From positions 1 through 64,000 of the forward strand of contig NZ_BMHI01000004.1 in the NCBI RefSeq assembly GCF_014640635.1: a stretch of 64,000 nt of DNA. The letters are read 5' to 3'. Both the position numbers and the translations under genes were made by a program. The notes below the pieces were generated by a model. That model searched no databases and was not told where the DNA came from. It saw only the letters and a list, made by a program, of their open reading frames with translations. Each line of letters begins with the position of its first letter. Positions within the stretch are counted from its first letter, which is position 1. Below, piece by piece: positions 26,867 through 35,696 of the stretch. Source of the DNA: Flexivirga endophytica. GTDB lineage: Bacteria > Actinomycetota > Actinomycetes > Actinomycetales > Dermatophilaceae.

Positions 26867-28651
26867 ATGCGCTGGACGAAATTGGCTGCGCTGAGCGCCG
26901 CCGGCGTCACTGCGGTCTCGTTGGCTGCGTGCAGCAGCGGAGGCCCGTCGGGCAGCGGCGGCAGCGGCAGCGGAAACGGCAATGGCAACAACACCGCCGC
27001 CGCGAAGCAGTCCGAAGCTGCGGTCGCCGCAACCAACCCGGACCTGAAGGCTCCGGCGCCGGAGGTCAAGGGCGCCAAGAAGGGTGGCACGCTCTACATC
27101 GACGACCACTCGAACCCGCCCACCATGGACCCCGCCGGCATCTACTACGTCGACTCGAACGCGTTCGCGACGCAGTACATGTACCGCACGCTGACGCAGT
27201 TCCAGATCGTCAAGGGCAAGCCGGTGCTGGTGCCGGACATGGCCGAGGGCGTCGGCAAGCAGTCCGCGGACGGGCTGACCTGGACCTTCAAGATCCGCAA
27301 GGGTCTGAAGTACTCCGACGGTTCGCCGGTCAAGATCGAGGACTTCGTCTACGGCCTGAAACGCTCCTTCGCCAAGGAGAGCGTTGCGCTCAACGGCACC
27401 GACTACCAGCGCCAGTTCTTGGTGGGCGGCAAGGACTACAAGGGTCCCTACAAGCAGCCCAACGCCGACTTCAAGGGTGTGACGACCAAGGGTGACGACA
27501 CCCTGGTGTTCCACCTGGTCAAGAAGTTGCCGTCGTTCAACTACTTCGCCTCGTTCCCGGAGTTCACCCCGGTCCCCAAGGCCAAGGACACCAAGGGCGA
27601 CTACCAGAAGCACCCGCTGACCACCGGCCCCTACAAGGTCGACTCCTACAACATCGGCTCCAAGCTGACGCTGTCGCGCAACACGAACTGGGACCCCAAG
27701 ACCGACCCGGTGCGGCACGCCTACCCGGACAAGGTGCAGATCAACCTGGCGATCACCGACCTCGGTTCCCAGCAGCGCATCCTGGCCAACAGCGGCACCG
27801 GCACCAACACGGTGAACATCGGCGAGATCGACGCATCGCTGGAGTCCAAGGTGACCGGCGCGCAGAAGGACCAGTTCGCACTCGGCCCGTCGTCGTGTGA
27901 GTACTACGTCAACCTCGACGTCAACAAGATCCCGTTGGAGGTGCGCAAGGCGGTCGGTTACGCCTACCCCTTCAACCAGATCCGCAAGGCCGCCGGGCTC
28001 TCGAAGCTGAACTACCAGCCGGCGACCACGTATGCCGCGCCCAGCCTGCAGGGTTACAAGAAGTACGACCCGCTGCCGTACGCCACTGGTCAGGGCAATG
28101 GTGACCCGGCCAAGGCCAAGGCGATCTTGAAGAAGGCCGGCAAGGTCGGCTTCGAGCTGAAGTACTACTACACCGGTGACGACCCCTCGGCGGTCGCTGC
28201 CAACACTGCGAAGAAGAACGGCCTGATCAAGGCCGGCTTCAAGGTCAAGGACATCCCGGTGCCCAAGGCCGAGCGCACCAAGAAGATCGCCGACCCGAAG
28301 GCGCCGGTCAACATGAGCCAGGGCACGCCGGGCTGGTGCTACGACTGGCCGACCGGTGACTCGGTCTACCCGGTGCTCTTCAGCGGCGAGGGCATCCCGG
28401 ACGGCACCACCGTGGGTCAGTTCAAGAACGCCACGGTGAACGCCGAGATGGACAAGATCAGCAAGATGGACCCGGAGAAGGCTGCTCCCGAGTGGGCCAA
28501 GCTGGACCAGGAGATCATGACGAAGTACGTGCCCGGCCTGCCGGACTACTACTCGATGAACACCGCGACGTTCGGCAAGAACGTCCAGAACGTCACGCTG
28601 AACCCGATCATCAGCATGCCCAACTTGTCCCAGCTCTGGGTCAAGCAGTGA
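26867..28651 (+). CDS. Peptide ABC transporter substrate-binding lipoprotein 2 (family 5)
   Basis: 594 aa. Lipobox LAAC (Cys22) is followed by a Gly/Ser linker. It is homologous over its whole length to the binding protein at 23814 (shared KKGGTL, GKQSADGLTWTFK, WCYDWPTGDSVYP), so one arose by duplication. The two aligned Cys are conserved. AAGGGAG precedes the ATG. The ligand preference is unknown; family 5 members bind oligopeptides, nickel or sugars, and the operon suggests peptides. Confidence 0.92.
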   Translation: MRWTKLAALSAAGVTAVSLAACSSGGPSGSGGSGSGNGNGNNTAAAKQSEAAVAATNPDLKAPAPEVKGAKKGGTLYIDDHSNPPTMDPAGIYYVDSNAFATQYMYRTLTQFQIVKGKPVLVPDMAEGVGKQSADGLTWTFKIRKGLKYSDGSPVKIEDFVYGLKRSFAKESVALNGTDYQRQFLVGGKDYKGPYKQPNADFKGVTTKGDDTLVFHLVKKLPSFNYFASFPEFTPVPKAKDTKGDYQKHPLTTGPYKVDSYNIGSKLTLSRNTNWDPKTDPVRHAYPDKVQINLAITDLGSQQRILANSGTGTNTVNIGEIDASLESKVTGAQKDQFALGPSSCEYYVNLDVNKIPLEVRKAVGYAYPFNQIRKAAGLSKLNYQPATTYAAPSLQGYKKYDPLPYATGQGNGDPAKAKAILKKAGKVGFELKYYYTGDDPSAVAANTAKKNGLIKAGFKVKDIPVPKAERTKKIADPKAPVNMSQGTPGWCYDWPTGDSVYPVLFSGEGIPDGTTVGQFKNATVNAEMDKISKMDPEKAAPEWAKLDQEIMTKYVPGLPDYYSMNTATFGKNVQNVTLNPIISMPNLSQLWVKQ

Positions 28652-28674
28652 GCTGACGGACGACGTCAAATTCA

Positions 28675-28721
28675 CCGGTGACCGGAGCGGGGAGCATCGT
28701 CTCCTCCGCTCCGGTCACCGG
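28675..28721 (+). other. Strong intra-operon hairpin after second binding protein
   Basis: A perfect 16-bp stem, CCGGTGACCGGAGCGG with CCGCTCCGGTCACCGG, is extended by GGGAG/CTCCT at the loop. It lies between the binding-protein and DppB genes and is followed by a T-rich ATCTTTCT. As a partial terminator or 3' stabiliser it would raise binding protein over membrane parts. Confidence 0.75.
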
Positions 28722-28750
28722 CGGGTCACCATCTTTCTAGGAGCCACCAC

Positions 28751-29749
28751 GTGATCGTCTACATCGCCCGACGGTTGCTGCTCGCAATCTCGGTGCTGTT
28801 CGCGACAATCGTGCTGACCTTCGGCCTCTTCTTCACCGGACCGGCCAAGGACGGCGTCGCATATCAGATTTGCGGCACGAAGTGCACCAATCAGAAGGTG
28901 CACGACATCAACCACAGCCTCGGCCTCGACAAGCCTGTCGTGGAGCAGTTCGGCACTTACGTCAAGGGTCTTGTCGCCGGTCGCGACATCACCAACGACG
29001 GTCAGGTCACCGGTCACTGTGACGCGCCGTGCCTGGGTTGGTCCTACGTGCAGAGCCAGTCGGTGACCGACCAGGTCAAACAGGTCATGCCGGTCACCTT
29101 CGCCATCGTGTTCGGGGGGATGTTCATCTACATCCCGCTCGGCCTGCTGCTCGGCGTGGTCTGTGGACGCAACCGTGGTTCACCCCTGGACCGCTTCCTG
29201 GTCGGCGCCTCTCAGCTCATCAGTGCGACGCCCTACTACGCGATCGCGCTCCTGCTGAACCTCTACCTGATCTTCACCTGGAAGGTCCTGCCCGCCACCG
29301 GCTACACGCCGTTGACGGAATCTCCGGGAACCTGGTTCAAGGGCTTCATCGCCATCTGGGTCATCTTCGGACTGTTCGCCTCGATGACTTACGTGCGCTA
29401 TGTGCGTGCCTTCATGATCAACACGCTGTCCAGCGACTTCGTGCGCACGGCACGGTCCAAGGGCATTTCGGAGCGGACGGTGGTGTGGCGGCACGCGTTG
29501 CGCGCCACGATCGCGCCCTACCTGACGTTGATCGGTGTCGAGGTGGCCCTGCAGTTGTCCGGATCCATCTTCACCGAGCAGGTGTTCAATGTTCGTGGGA
29601 TCGGTCGACTCGGACTCGACGCCATCAGCACCAACGACCTGCCGGTGATCGCCGGCACCGTGCTGGTGGGCGCGACGTTCATCGTCCTCGGAAACCTGCT
29701 CGTTGATCTCCTCTACGTTGCCGTCGACCCGACAGTGAAGCTGACATGA
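28751..29749 (+). CDS. Peptide ABC transporter permease, DppB/OppB type
   Basis: 332 aa. TM1 is IARRLLLAISVLFATIVLTFGLFF. A large loop of about 75 residues contains four Cys (QICGTKCTN and GHCDAPCLGW). The BPD_transp_1 domain then has the EAA loop DFVRTARSKGISERTVVWRHALR. The extracytoplasmic Cys pairs are unusual for OppB and could form disulfides. The GTG start has TAGGAG upstream. The end overlaps the ATPase gene by 4 nt. Confidence 0.91.
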   Translation: MIVYIARRLLLAISVLFATIVLTFGLFFTGPAKDGVAYQICGTKCTNQKVHDINHSLGLDKPVVEQFGTYVKGLVAGRDITNDGQVTGHCDAPCLGWSYVQSQSVTDQVKQVMPVTFAIVFGGMFIYIPLGLLLGVVCGRNRGSPLDRFLVGASQLISATPYYAIALLLNLYLIFTWKVLPATGYTPLTESPGTWFKGFIAIWVIFGLFASMTYVRYVRAFMINTLSSDFVRTARSKGISERTVVWRHALRATIAPYLTLIGVEVALQLSGSIFTEQVFNVRGIGRLGLDAISTNDLPVIAGTVLVGATFIVLGNLLVDLLYVAVDPTVKLT

Positions 29750-30840
29750 CCCAGACAACAACGCCCCCGGCCGGTGAGCCGGGCACCCAGCGACGCCCAC
29801 CGCTCGATCCCAACGCCCCGGTAGTCCTCACCGTCGAGGACCTCAAGGTTCAGTTCCCGACCGAAGAGGGCCTGATCAGCGCGGTCAACGGTGTCTCCTA
29901 CCAAGTGAAGGCCGGCCAGACATTGGCCATCGTCGGTGAGTCCGGCTCCGGGAAGAGCGTCTCGTCCATGGCGATCATGGGCCTGCACGACCCGAAGCGC
30001 AGCCGGATCGGCGGTTCGATCAAGCTGGACGGTCAGGAGCTCGTCGGCGCCTCGCAGGCGGAGTTCCGCAAGCTTCGCAGCGCGACAGCAGCGATGATCT
30101 TCCAGGACCCACAGTCCTCGCTGCACCCCTTCAAGAAGGTCGGGGCGCAGATCGCGGAGGCATACCTGGCGCATCACAAGGTCTCCAAGTCGGTGGCTGC
30201 CAAGCGTGCGGTCGAGATGCTGGACCGGGTGGGTGTGCCGAACCCGGACCGACGGGCCAAGCAGTATCCGTTCGAGTTCTCCGGCGGTATGCGCCAGCGC
30301 GCCATGATCGGCCTGGGGTTGGTCAACGACCCGAAGCTGCTCATCGCCGACGAGCCGACCACCGCGCTGGACGTCACGGTGCAGGCCCAGATCCTGGACC
30401 TGATGAACGACCTGCAGCGCGAGTTCGGGTCGGCGATCATCATGATCACCCACGACCTGGCGGTCGTTGCCGAGGTCGCTGACCACGTGCTGGTGATGTA
30501 TGCCGGGCGCAGCGTCGAGCACGGCACGGCACAACAGGTGTTGGCCAACCCGCGGATGCCCTACACGTGGGGTCTGCTCAGCTCGGTGCCGTCGCTGACC
30601 GCGGATGTGGGTTCGGACCTCAAGCCGATCCCGGGCAATCCGCCGAGCCTGCTCAACCTGCCCGGCGGCTGCTCGTTCCGGCCACGCTGTGCGTATTCGG
30701 ACCGCGTGCCGGACAACCGGTGCGCGACCGAGCTGCCGGAGTTCCTCGAGGTGCCGGGCGAGCCGGGACGACTCAGCCGCTGCCACCTGGCAGACCCTGC
30801 CGCGATCTTCGCCGATGAAGTCGCCCCCAACCTGGAGTGA
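29746..30840 (+). CDS. Peptide ABC transporter ATPase, DppD/OppD type
   Basis: 364 aa. Walker A GESGSGKSV is near residue 63, signature FSGGMRQRAMIG near 178 and Walker B LLIADEPTTALDV near 200. The C-terminal oligopeptide/dipeptide transporter domain has GGCSFRPRCAYSDRVPDNRC, the Cys pattern typical of this subfamily. The ATG overlaps the DppB stop, and it is followed after 3 nt by the partner ATPase. It energises import together with DppF. Confidence 0.94.
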   Translation: MTQTTTPPAGEPGTQRRPPLDPNAPVVLTVEDLKVQFPTEEGLISAVNGVSYQVKAGQTLAIVGESGSGKSVSSMAIMGLHDPKRSRIGGSIKLDGQELVGASQAEFRKLRSATAAMIFQDPQSSLHPFKKVGAQIAEAYLAHHKVSKSVAAKRAVEMLDRVGVPNPDRRAKQYPFEFSGGMRQRAMIGLGLVNDPKLLIADEPTTALDVTVQAQILDLMNDLQREFGSAIIMITHDLAVVAEVADHVLVMYAGRSVEHGTAQQVLANPRMPYTWGLLSSVPSLTADVGSDLKPIPGNPPSLLNLPGGCSFRPRCAYSDRVPDNRCATELPEFLEVPGEPGRLSRCHLADPAAIFADEVAPNLE

Positions 30841-30843
30841 TCG

Positions 30844-31959
30844 ATGACTGACAACACCACTGACGCCGTCGAAGGTGCGGGCGCCATCGACATCAGCAAG
30901 CGGGCCGAAGAGTCCGTCGTGCACGAGTCGCAGCGTGACCGCGAGGTTCTGCTGACGGTCAAGGACCTGGCCAAACACTTCCCGGTCAAGGAATACAGCG
31001 GCCTCTTTCCCAAGACCCTGCAGACGCGAGCGGTCGACGGAGTGAGCTTCGACCTGGCCAAGGGCGAGACCCTCGGGCTCGTCGGGGAGTCCGGCTGTGG
31101 CAAGACGACCACCGGTCGGCTGGTGACGCGGCTGCTGGAGCCGACATCAGGCTCGATCGAGTTCGAGGGACGCGAGATCGCGCACCTGAAGGAGAAAGCG
31201 CTGCGGCCGATGCGGCGCGACATCCAGATGATCTTCCAGGACCCCTACGGGTCTTTGAACCCGCGGTTCACCGTGTCGAAGATCATCGGTGCGCCCTTGG
31301 AGATCCACGGACTGGTCCCGAAGGACAAGATCAAGGCCCGTGTCCAGGAACTGCTGGAGATCGTCGGTCTGAACCCCGAGCACGTCAACCGCTACCCGAA
31401 CGAATTCTCCGGCGGTCAGCGCCAGCGCATCGGGATCGCCCGCGCGCTGGCGGTGGAGCCGAAGGTCGTGGTGGCGGACGAGCCGGTCTCCGCGCTGGAC
31501 GTGTCGATCCAGGCACAGGTCATGAACCTCATGAGCCAGCTGCGGCGGGACCTCGGCATCGCGTTCGTGTTCATCGCGCACGACCTGGGCATCGTGCGGC
31601 ACTTCTGTGACCGCATTGCGGTGATGTACCTGGGCAAGATCGTCGAGGTGGGTGACCGCGAGGACATCTACGAGAAGCCCCAGCATCCCTACACCCAGGC
31701 GCTGCTTTCCGCGGCGCCGGACCTCAACGTCGTGCGTGGCGCGGTGCCGAACGAGCGGATCCGGTTGATCGGCGACGTGCCGAGTCCGATCGACCCGCCG
31801 AGCGGTTGTCGGTTCCGGACCCGTTGCTGGAAGGCACAGGAGATCTGTGCTGCGGAGGAGCCGCCGCTGGATCCCGAGGACGGCAAGCCGAGTCACACCA
31901 TCGCCTGCCACTTCCCCGAGGTGAAGACCAACCTGGTCGCCGAGGCGGATGCCTCCTGA
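30844..31959 (+). CDS. Peptide ABC transporter ATPase, DppF/OppF type
   Basis: 371 aa. Walker A GESGCGKTT is near residue 81, signature FSGGQRQRIGIARALA near 188 and Walker B VVADEPVSALD near 209. The C-terminal Cys-rich domain is GCRFRTRCWKAQEICAAEEP. It is the last gene of the operon and a strong terminator hairpin follows 18 nt later. Confidence 0.94.
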   Translation: MTDNTTDAVEGAGAIDISKRAEESVVHESQRDREVLLTVKDLAKHFPVKEYSGLFPKTLQTRAVDGVSFDLAKGETLGLVGESGCGKTTTGRLVTRLLEPTSGSIEFEGREIAHLKEKALRPMRRDIQMIFQDPYGSLNPRFTVSKIIGAPLEIHGLVPKDKIKARVQELLEIVGLNPEHVNRYPNEFSGGQRQRIGIARALAVEPKVVVADEPVSALDVSIQAQVMNLMSQLRRDLGIAFVFIAHDLGIVRHFCDRIAVMYLGKIVEVGDREDIYEKPQHPYTQALLSAAPDLNVVRGAVPNERIRLIGDVPSPIDPPSGCRFRTRCWKAQEICAAEEPPLDPEDGKPSHTIACHFPEVKTNLVAEADAS

Positions 31960-31976
31960 CCTACCCATCAGTTCGT

Positions 31977-32016
31977 CGCCGGGCCCGTGCCACTCCTGAG
32001 TGGCACGGGCCCGGCG
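31977..32016 (+). terminator. Terminator hairpin of the peptide transporter operon
   Basis: A perfect 18-bp stem (left arm CGCCGGGCCCGTGCCACT, right arm its complement) has a CCTG loop. No long T run follows, which is common in high-GC actinobacteria. The inner part AGTGGCAC recalls the arm sequence of the element at 19988. Confidence 0.88.
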
Positions 32017-32076
32017 TCGCCATGGGGCCGGTTTCGCTAGGCTGGAGCCCAATCATGGAACGAGACCTGTAATGAG

Positions 32077-32193
32077 CACCCCACGAAGTTTCTCCCCCGC
32101 TCCGTCACCCCACGAAGTTCTCCCCCGCTCCGCTCCTCCGATACTTCGCGGGTGCCCCGACACCCTCCTCCGAATACTTCGCGAGGACCCCGC
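32077..32193 (+). repeat. Intergenic inverted repeat, family A, doubled copy
   Basis: Two left arms CACCCCACGAAGTTTCTC (32077) and CACCCCACGAAGTTCTC (32106) are followed by two right arms, CGATACTTCGCGGGTGCCCCG (32140) and CGAATACTTCGCGAGGACCCCG (32171). The element ends directly at the ATG of the DUF948 gene and supplies its only Shine-Dalgarno-like sequence (GAGGA). Nested insertion or slippage duplication of the single-copy form is likely. Confidence 0.85.
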
Positions 32194-32580
32194 ATGAATG
32201 TGTCCCTCGGGGACGTCGCCGGGATGATCGCCGCGTTGGCGTTCGTCGTTCTCGTGCTGCGCCTGGGCTCGGTCGTGGGGAAGGCGGGCAAGGTTCTCGA
32301 CGAGACCCGTGCCGGTGTCCGCGAGATCACCGACGAGACCGTGCCGTTGTTGCGCGAGGTCACCGACACCGTTGCCGCGACGAGTCAGCAGCTGTCGCGC
32401 CTGGACACCATCTCCTCCAACGTCGCGACGATGACCACCAACGTGAGCGCGCTGACGTCGGTGGCGACCGCGACAGTCGGTCGGCCGCTGATCAAGATCG
32501 CGGCGTTCTCCTACGGGGTGCGTTCCGCGGTGGAGTCCCGGCGCCTGAAGCCGGTCAACAAGGGCGGTGACGGCTCATGA
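32194..32580 (+). CDS. DUF948 membrane-anchored protein
   Basis: 128 aa. One N-terminal membrane segment (GMIAALAFVVLVLRLGSVVG, about 9-28) is followed by a long amphipathic helix (KAGKVLDETRAGVREITDETVPLLREVTDTVAATSQQL), the usual build of DUF948 proteins. The gene sits upstream of alaS, as in many actinobacteria. It overlaps the next small gene by ATGA. The molecular role is unknown; a structural or envelope role is inferred. Confidence 0.8.
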   Translation: MNVSLGDVAGMIAALAFVVLVLRLGSVVGKAGKVLDETRAGVREITDETVPLLREVTDTVAATSQQLSRLDTISSNVATMTTNVSALTSVATATVGRPLIKIAAFSYGVRSAVESRRLKPVNKGGDGS

Positions 32581-32804
32581 AGTGGTTGCTGCCGGTGACG
32601 GTCGCCGCGATGGGCGTCGCGTTCGCGAGTCGACGTGGCACGCGTGAGGAGGCCGCGCGCTTCCGCGACGACGTGCGGCACGGCATGGGTGCCCGCGAGG
32701 CGCAGCTGCGCGAGGTGCTGGCGATGGACACCCACCTCACCCTGCCCGGTGAGCGGGTCGCCGATGGCCGGGACACCGACGCGCGAGCTATCGAGGGCCG
32801 GTAA
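32577..32804 (+). CDS. Small membrane-associated protein upstream of alaS
   Basis: 75 aa. A short hydrophobic N-terminus (WLLPVTVAAMGVAFA) is followed by a charged helix (TREEAARFRDDVRHGMGAREAQLREVL). A protein of this size and layout (DUF6167-like, from memory) commonly follows the DUF948 gene in actinobacteria. The start overlaps the preceding stop (ATGA), which supports it as a real gene. Function unknown. Confidence 0.7.
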   Translation: MKWLLPVTVAAMGVAFASRRGTREEAARFRDDVRHGMGAREAQLREVLAMDTHLTLPGERVADGRDTDARAIEGR

Positions 32805-32978
32805 GGCCCCGCTTCCGACCCGACCTGTGTTCTTTGGCTCGACTCCTCGCGGCCGACTCGCGCGTCATGCTCGCGTAGACGCGCGACCCGACCGGTCGCC
32901 CGTCTCGCGTTGCACCCAGGTGCAGCGCCGTCGCCGTGCGAGACTCGAGCCGCACTTTGCTACGTAAAGGAATTGATG
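32805..32978 (+). other. alaS leader region with hairpins
   Basis: 174 bp without a gene. It holds a GCGCGTC...GACGCGC hairpin (about 32860-32890) and a short TGCACC/GGTGCA hairpin (about 32909-32926). AAAGGAA then comes 7 nt before the alaS ATG at 32979. No T-box core was found here. A structured leader is plausible, but its regulation is unknown. Confidence 0.4.
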
Positions 32979-35696
32979 ATGGAAACCGCAGAGATCCGGC
33001 GACGCTGGCTCGACTATTTCGAGCGGAACAAGCACACAGTTGTGCCTTCCGCGCCCCTGATCTACGACGACCCGAACCTGCTGTTCGTCAACGCCGGCAT
33101 GGTGCCCTTCAAGCCCTACTTCCTGGGCCAGCAGACGCCGCCCTGGGACCGCGCCACCAGCGTGCAGAAGTGCGTGCGCACCGGCGACATCGAGGAGGTC
33201 GGCAAGACCTCCCGGCACGGCACTTTCTTCCAGATGAACGGCAACTTCAGCTTCGGTGACTACTTCAAGGAGGGCGCGATCCGCCTCGCCTGGGGTCTGA
33301 TCACTGCCTCCGTCGAGGACGGCGGCTACGCGCTGGACCCCGAGCGCATCTGGCCGACGGTCTACACCGACGACGACGAGGCGTTCGCGATCTGGCACGA
33401 ACAGATCGGCATACCGACCGAGCGCATCACCCGTCGCGACGCCAACGACAACTACTGGCACATGGGCGTGCCCGGGCCGGGCGGACCGTGCTCGGAGTTG
33501 TTCTACGACCGGGGACCGGAGTACGGCGCCGACGGCGGCCCGGCGGTCGACGAGGACCGGTTCATGGAGTTCTGGAACCTGGTCTTCATGCAAGAGGTGC
33601 TGTCCGACGTCCGCTCCAAGGCCGACTTCGACGTCACCGGGCCGTTGCCGCAGCGCAACATCGACACCGGCATGGGCCTGGAACGGATGGCGACCCTGCT
33701 GCAGGGCAAGGACAATCTCTACGAGATCGACGAGGTCTATCCGGTGCTGGCCAAGGCCGCCCAGATGACCGGCAAGCAGTACGGCGCGCACTCCGGGCAC
33801 GCCGCGACCTCCAGCCACCCCGACGACGTGCACCTGCGCGTCGTCGCGGACCATGTCCGGTCCTCGCTGATGCTCATCGGTGACGGGGTCACCCCGGGCA
33901 ACGAGGGCCGCGGTTACGTGCTGCGCCGCATGTTGCGGCGTGCGGTCCGCGCGATGCGACTGCTCGGCTACCGCGACACGGTGCTGCCGCAGCTGCTCCC
34001 GGTGAGCCTGGAGAAGATGAAGGCGTCGTACCCGGAGTTGGAGGCCGACTTCGGCCGGATCAGCCAGATCGCGTATGGCGAGGAGGACGCCTTCCGGCGC
34101 ACGCTGGACCAGGGCACGACGATCCTGGACACAGCGGTGACGAAGGCGAAGCAGTCGTCCGCGGCGCTCGGCGGCAGCAGCACGCCGACGCTGCGCGGCT
34201 CCGAGGCGTTCGCGCTGCACGACACCTACGGCTTCCCGATCGACCTGACCCTGGAGATGGCGGCCGAGCAGGGCGTCGAGGTGGACCGCGAAGGCTTCAC
34301 CCGGTTGATGACCGAGCAGCGTGAGCGCGCGAAGGCCGACGCAAAGTCGAAGAAGAGCGGCCACGCACACACCGAGATCTGGCGGGAGCTGCGGGCGCTC
34401 GGAGCGACCGATTGGCAGGCCTACCAGGCGCTTTCGACCGAGGGCAAGGTCGTCGGGCTGGTCGCCGACGGACACCGCGTCGAGGGGTTCGAGCAGGGCG
34501 CGACCGGTCAGGTCGTGCTCGACCGGACGACGTTCTACGCCGAGTCCGGTGGTCAGATCGCCGACGAGGGCGTCATCACGACCCCCAGTGGCCAGCTGCG
34601 GGTGCTCGATGTCCAGCGTCCGGTCAAGGGCCTGGTCGTCCACACCGTGGAGGTCGCTTCCGGTGAGGTCAAGGTCGGCGAGCAGGTGGAGTCCCAGGTC
34701 GACCCCGACTGGCGCATCTCGGCATGCCAGGCGCACTCCGGAACCCACGTGGTGCACGCGGCGCTGCGGCAGGTGCTCGGCCCGTCGGCGCTGCAGAGCG
34801 GTTCCTACAACAAGCCGGGCTATCTGCGGCTCGACTTCGCCTGGAGCAGTGCCCTGTCGGCCGAGACCCGCTCCGAGATCGAGGAGGTCGCCAACCTGGC
34901 CGTGCGTCAGGACCTGCCGGTGTCCTCGCAGTACATGACGCTGCCCGAGGCGCGCGAATGGGGCGCGCTCGCACTCTTCGGTGAGACGTACGACGAGCAG
35001 GTCCGCGTCATCGAGATCGGCGGACCGTGGTCGCGCGAGCTGTGCGGTGGCACGCACGTGGCGCATTCCTCCCAGGTGGGCGCGCTGACGCTGACCGGCG
35101 AGTCATCGGTCGGCTCCGGTGTGCGCCGGGTCGAGGCATTCGTGGGCATGGACGCGTTGCGTTACCTGGCCAAGGAGCGCGCGATCGTCGCCGAGCTCGG
35201 CCGGTTGGTCAAGGCGCAGCCGGGCGAGTTGCGCGAGCGGGTCGAGGAACTGCTCGCCCGGGTCAAGACTGCCGAGCGAGAGATCGCGACCCTGCGGCAG
35301 CAGCAGTTGCAGGCGCAGGCCGGCGAGTTGCTCTCGGGGGCGACCTCCATCGGGGGAGTGCGGGTGCTCACCCACGACGGCGGCGACCTCGGCGCGGACG
35401 AGGCGCGGTCGCTCGTGACGAACCTGCGCGACCGCCTCGGCGACGAAGCCCCGAGCGTGGTTGCCGTGACCGGCTCGGCAAAGGGCCGTCCGCTGGTCGT
35501 AGTCGCGACGAATGCACGCGCCCGCGACCGCGGCATCAAGGCGGGTGACCTGGTGCGGATCGCGGCGGGTGTGCTCGGCGGCGGTGGAGGCGGCAAGCCG
35601 GACCTCGCCCAGGGTGGTGGCACCGACGCCTCGGCGGTCGGTGCGGCCCTCGAAGCGGTCGAGAGCCGGCTGCACACCCTTACCGGGGTCCAGTGA
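32979..35696 (+). CDS. alaS: Alanyl-tRNA synthetase
   Basis: 905 aa. The class II catalytic core (residues 1-250) contains SVQKCVRTGDIEEVGKTSRHGTFF and NFSFGDYFKEGAI. The editing domain has HSGTHVVHAALRQVLG (near 586) and the zinc-site CGGTHVAHSSQVG (near 687). The C-terminal coiled coil and C-Ala domain run to GGGGGKPDLAQGGG. ATG 32979 is preferred over 32976 because it gives a 7-nt spacing from AAAGGAA. The stop overlaps ruvX (GTGA). Confidence 0.96.
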   Translation: METAEIRRRWLDYFERNKHTVVPSAPLIYDDPNLLFVNAGMVPFKPYFLGQQTPPWDRATSVQKCVRTGDIEEVGKTSRHGTFFQMNGNFSFGDYFKEGAIRLAWGLITASVEDGGYALDPERIWPTVYTDDDEAFAIWHEQIGIPTERITRRDANDNYWHMGVPGPGGPCSELFYDRGPEYGADGGPAVDEDRFMEFWNLVFMQEVLSDVRSKADFDVTGPLPQRNIDTGMGLERMATLLQGKDNLYEIDEVYPVLAKAAQMTGKQYGAHSGHAATSSHPDDVHLRVVADHVRSSLMLIGDGVTPGNEGRGYVLRRMLRRAVRAMRLLGYRDTVLPQLLPVSLEKMKASYPELEADFGRISQIAYGEEDAFRRTLDQGTTILDTAVTKAKQSSAALGGSSTPTLRGSEAFALHDTYGFPIDLTLEMAAEQGVEVDREGFTRLMTEQRERAKADAKSKKSGHAHTEIWRELRALGATDWQAYQALSTEGKVVGLVADGHRVEGFEQGATGQVVLDRTTFYAESGGQIADEGVITTPSGQLRVLDVQRPVKGLVVHTVEVASGEVKVGEQVESQVDPDWRISACQAHSGTHVVHAALRQVLGPSALQSGSYNKPGYLRLDFAWSSALSAETRSEIEEVANLAVRQDLPVSSQYMTLPEAREWGALALFGETYDEQVRVIEIGGPWSRELCGGTHVAHSSQVGALTLTGESSVGSGVRRVEAFVGMDALRYLAKERAIVAELGRLVKAQPGELRERVEELLARVKTAEREIATLRQQQLQAQAGELLSGATSIGGVRVLTHDGGDLGADEARSLVTNLRDRLGDEAPSVVAVTGSAKGRPLVVVATNARARDRGIKAGDLVRIAAGVLGGGGGGKPDLAQGGGTDASAVGAALEAVESRLHTLTGVQ

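Noticed and set aside
32805-32978. T-box before alaS
   Set aside because: No GGTGGNACCGCG-type core or specifier hairpin could be found; only short GC hairpins are present.
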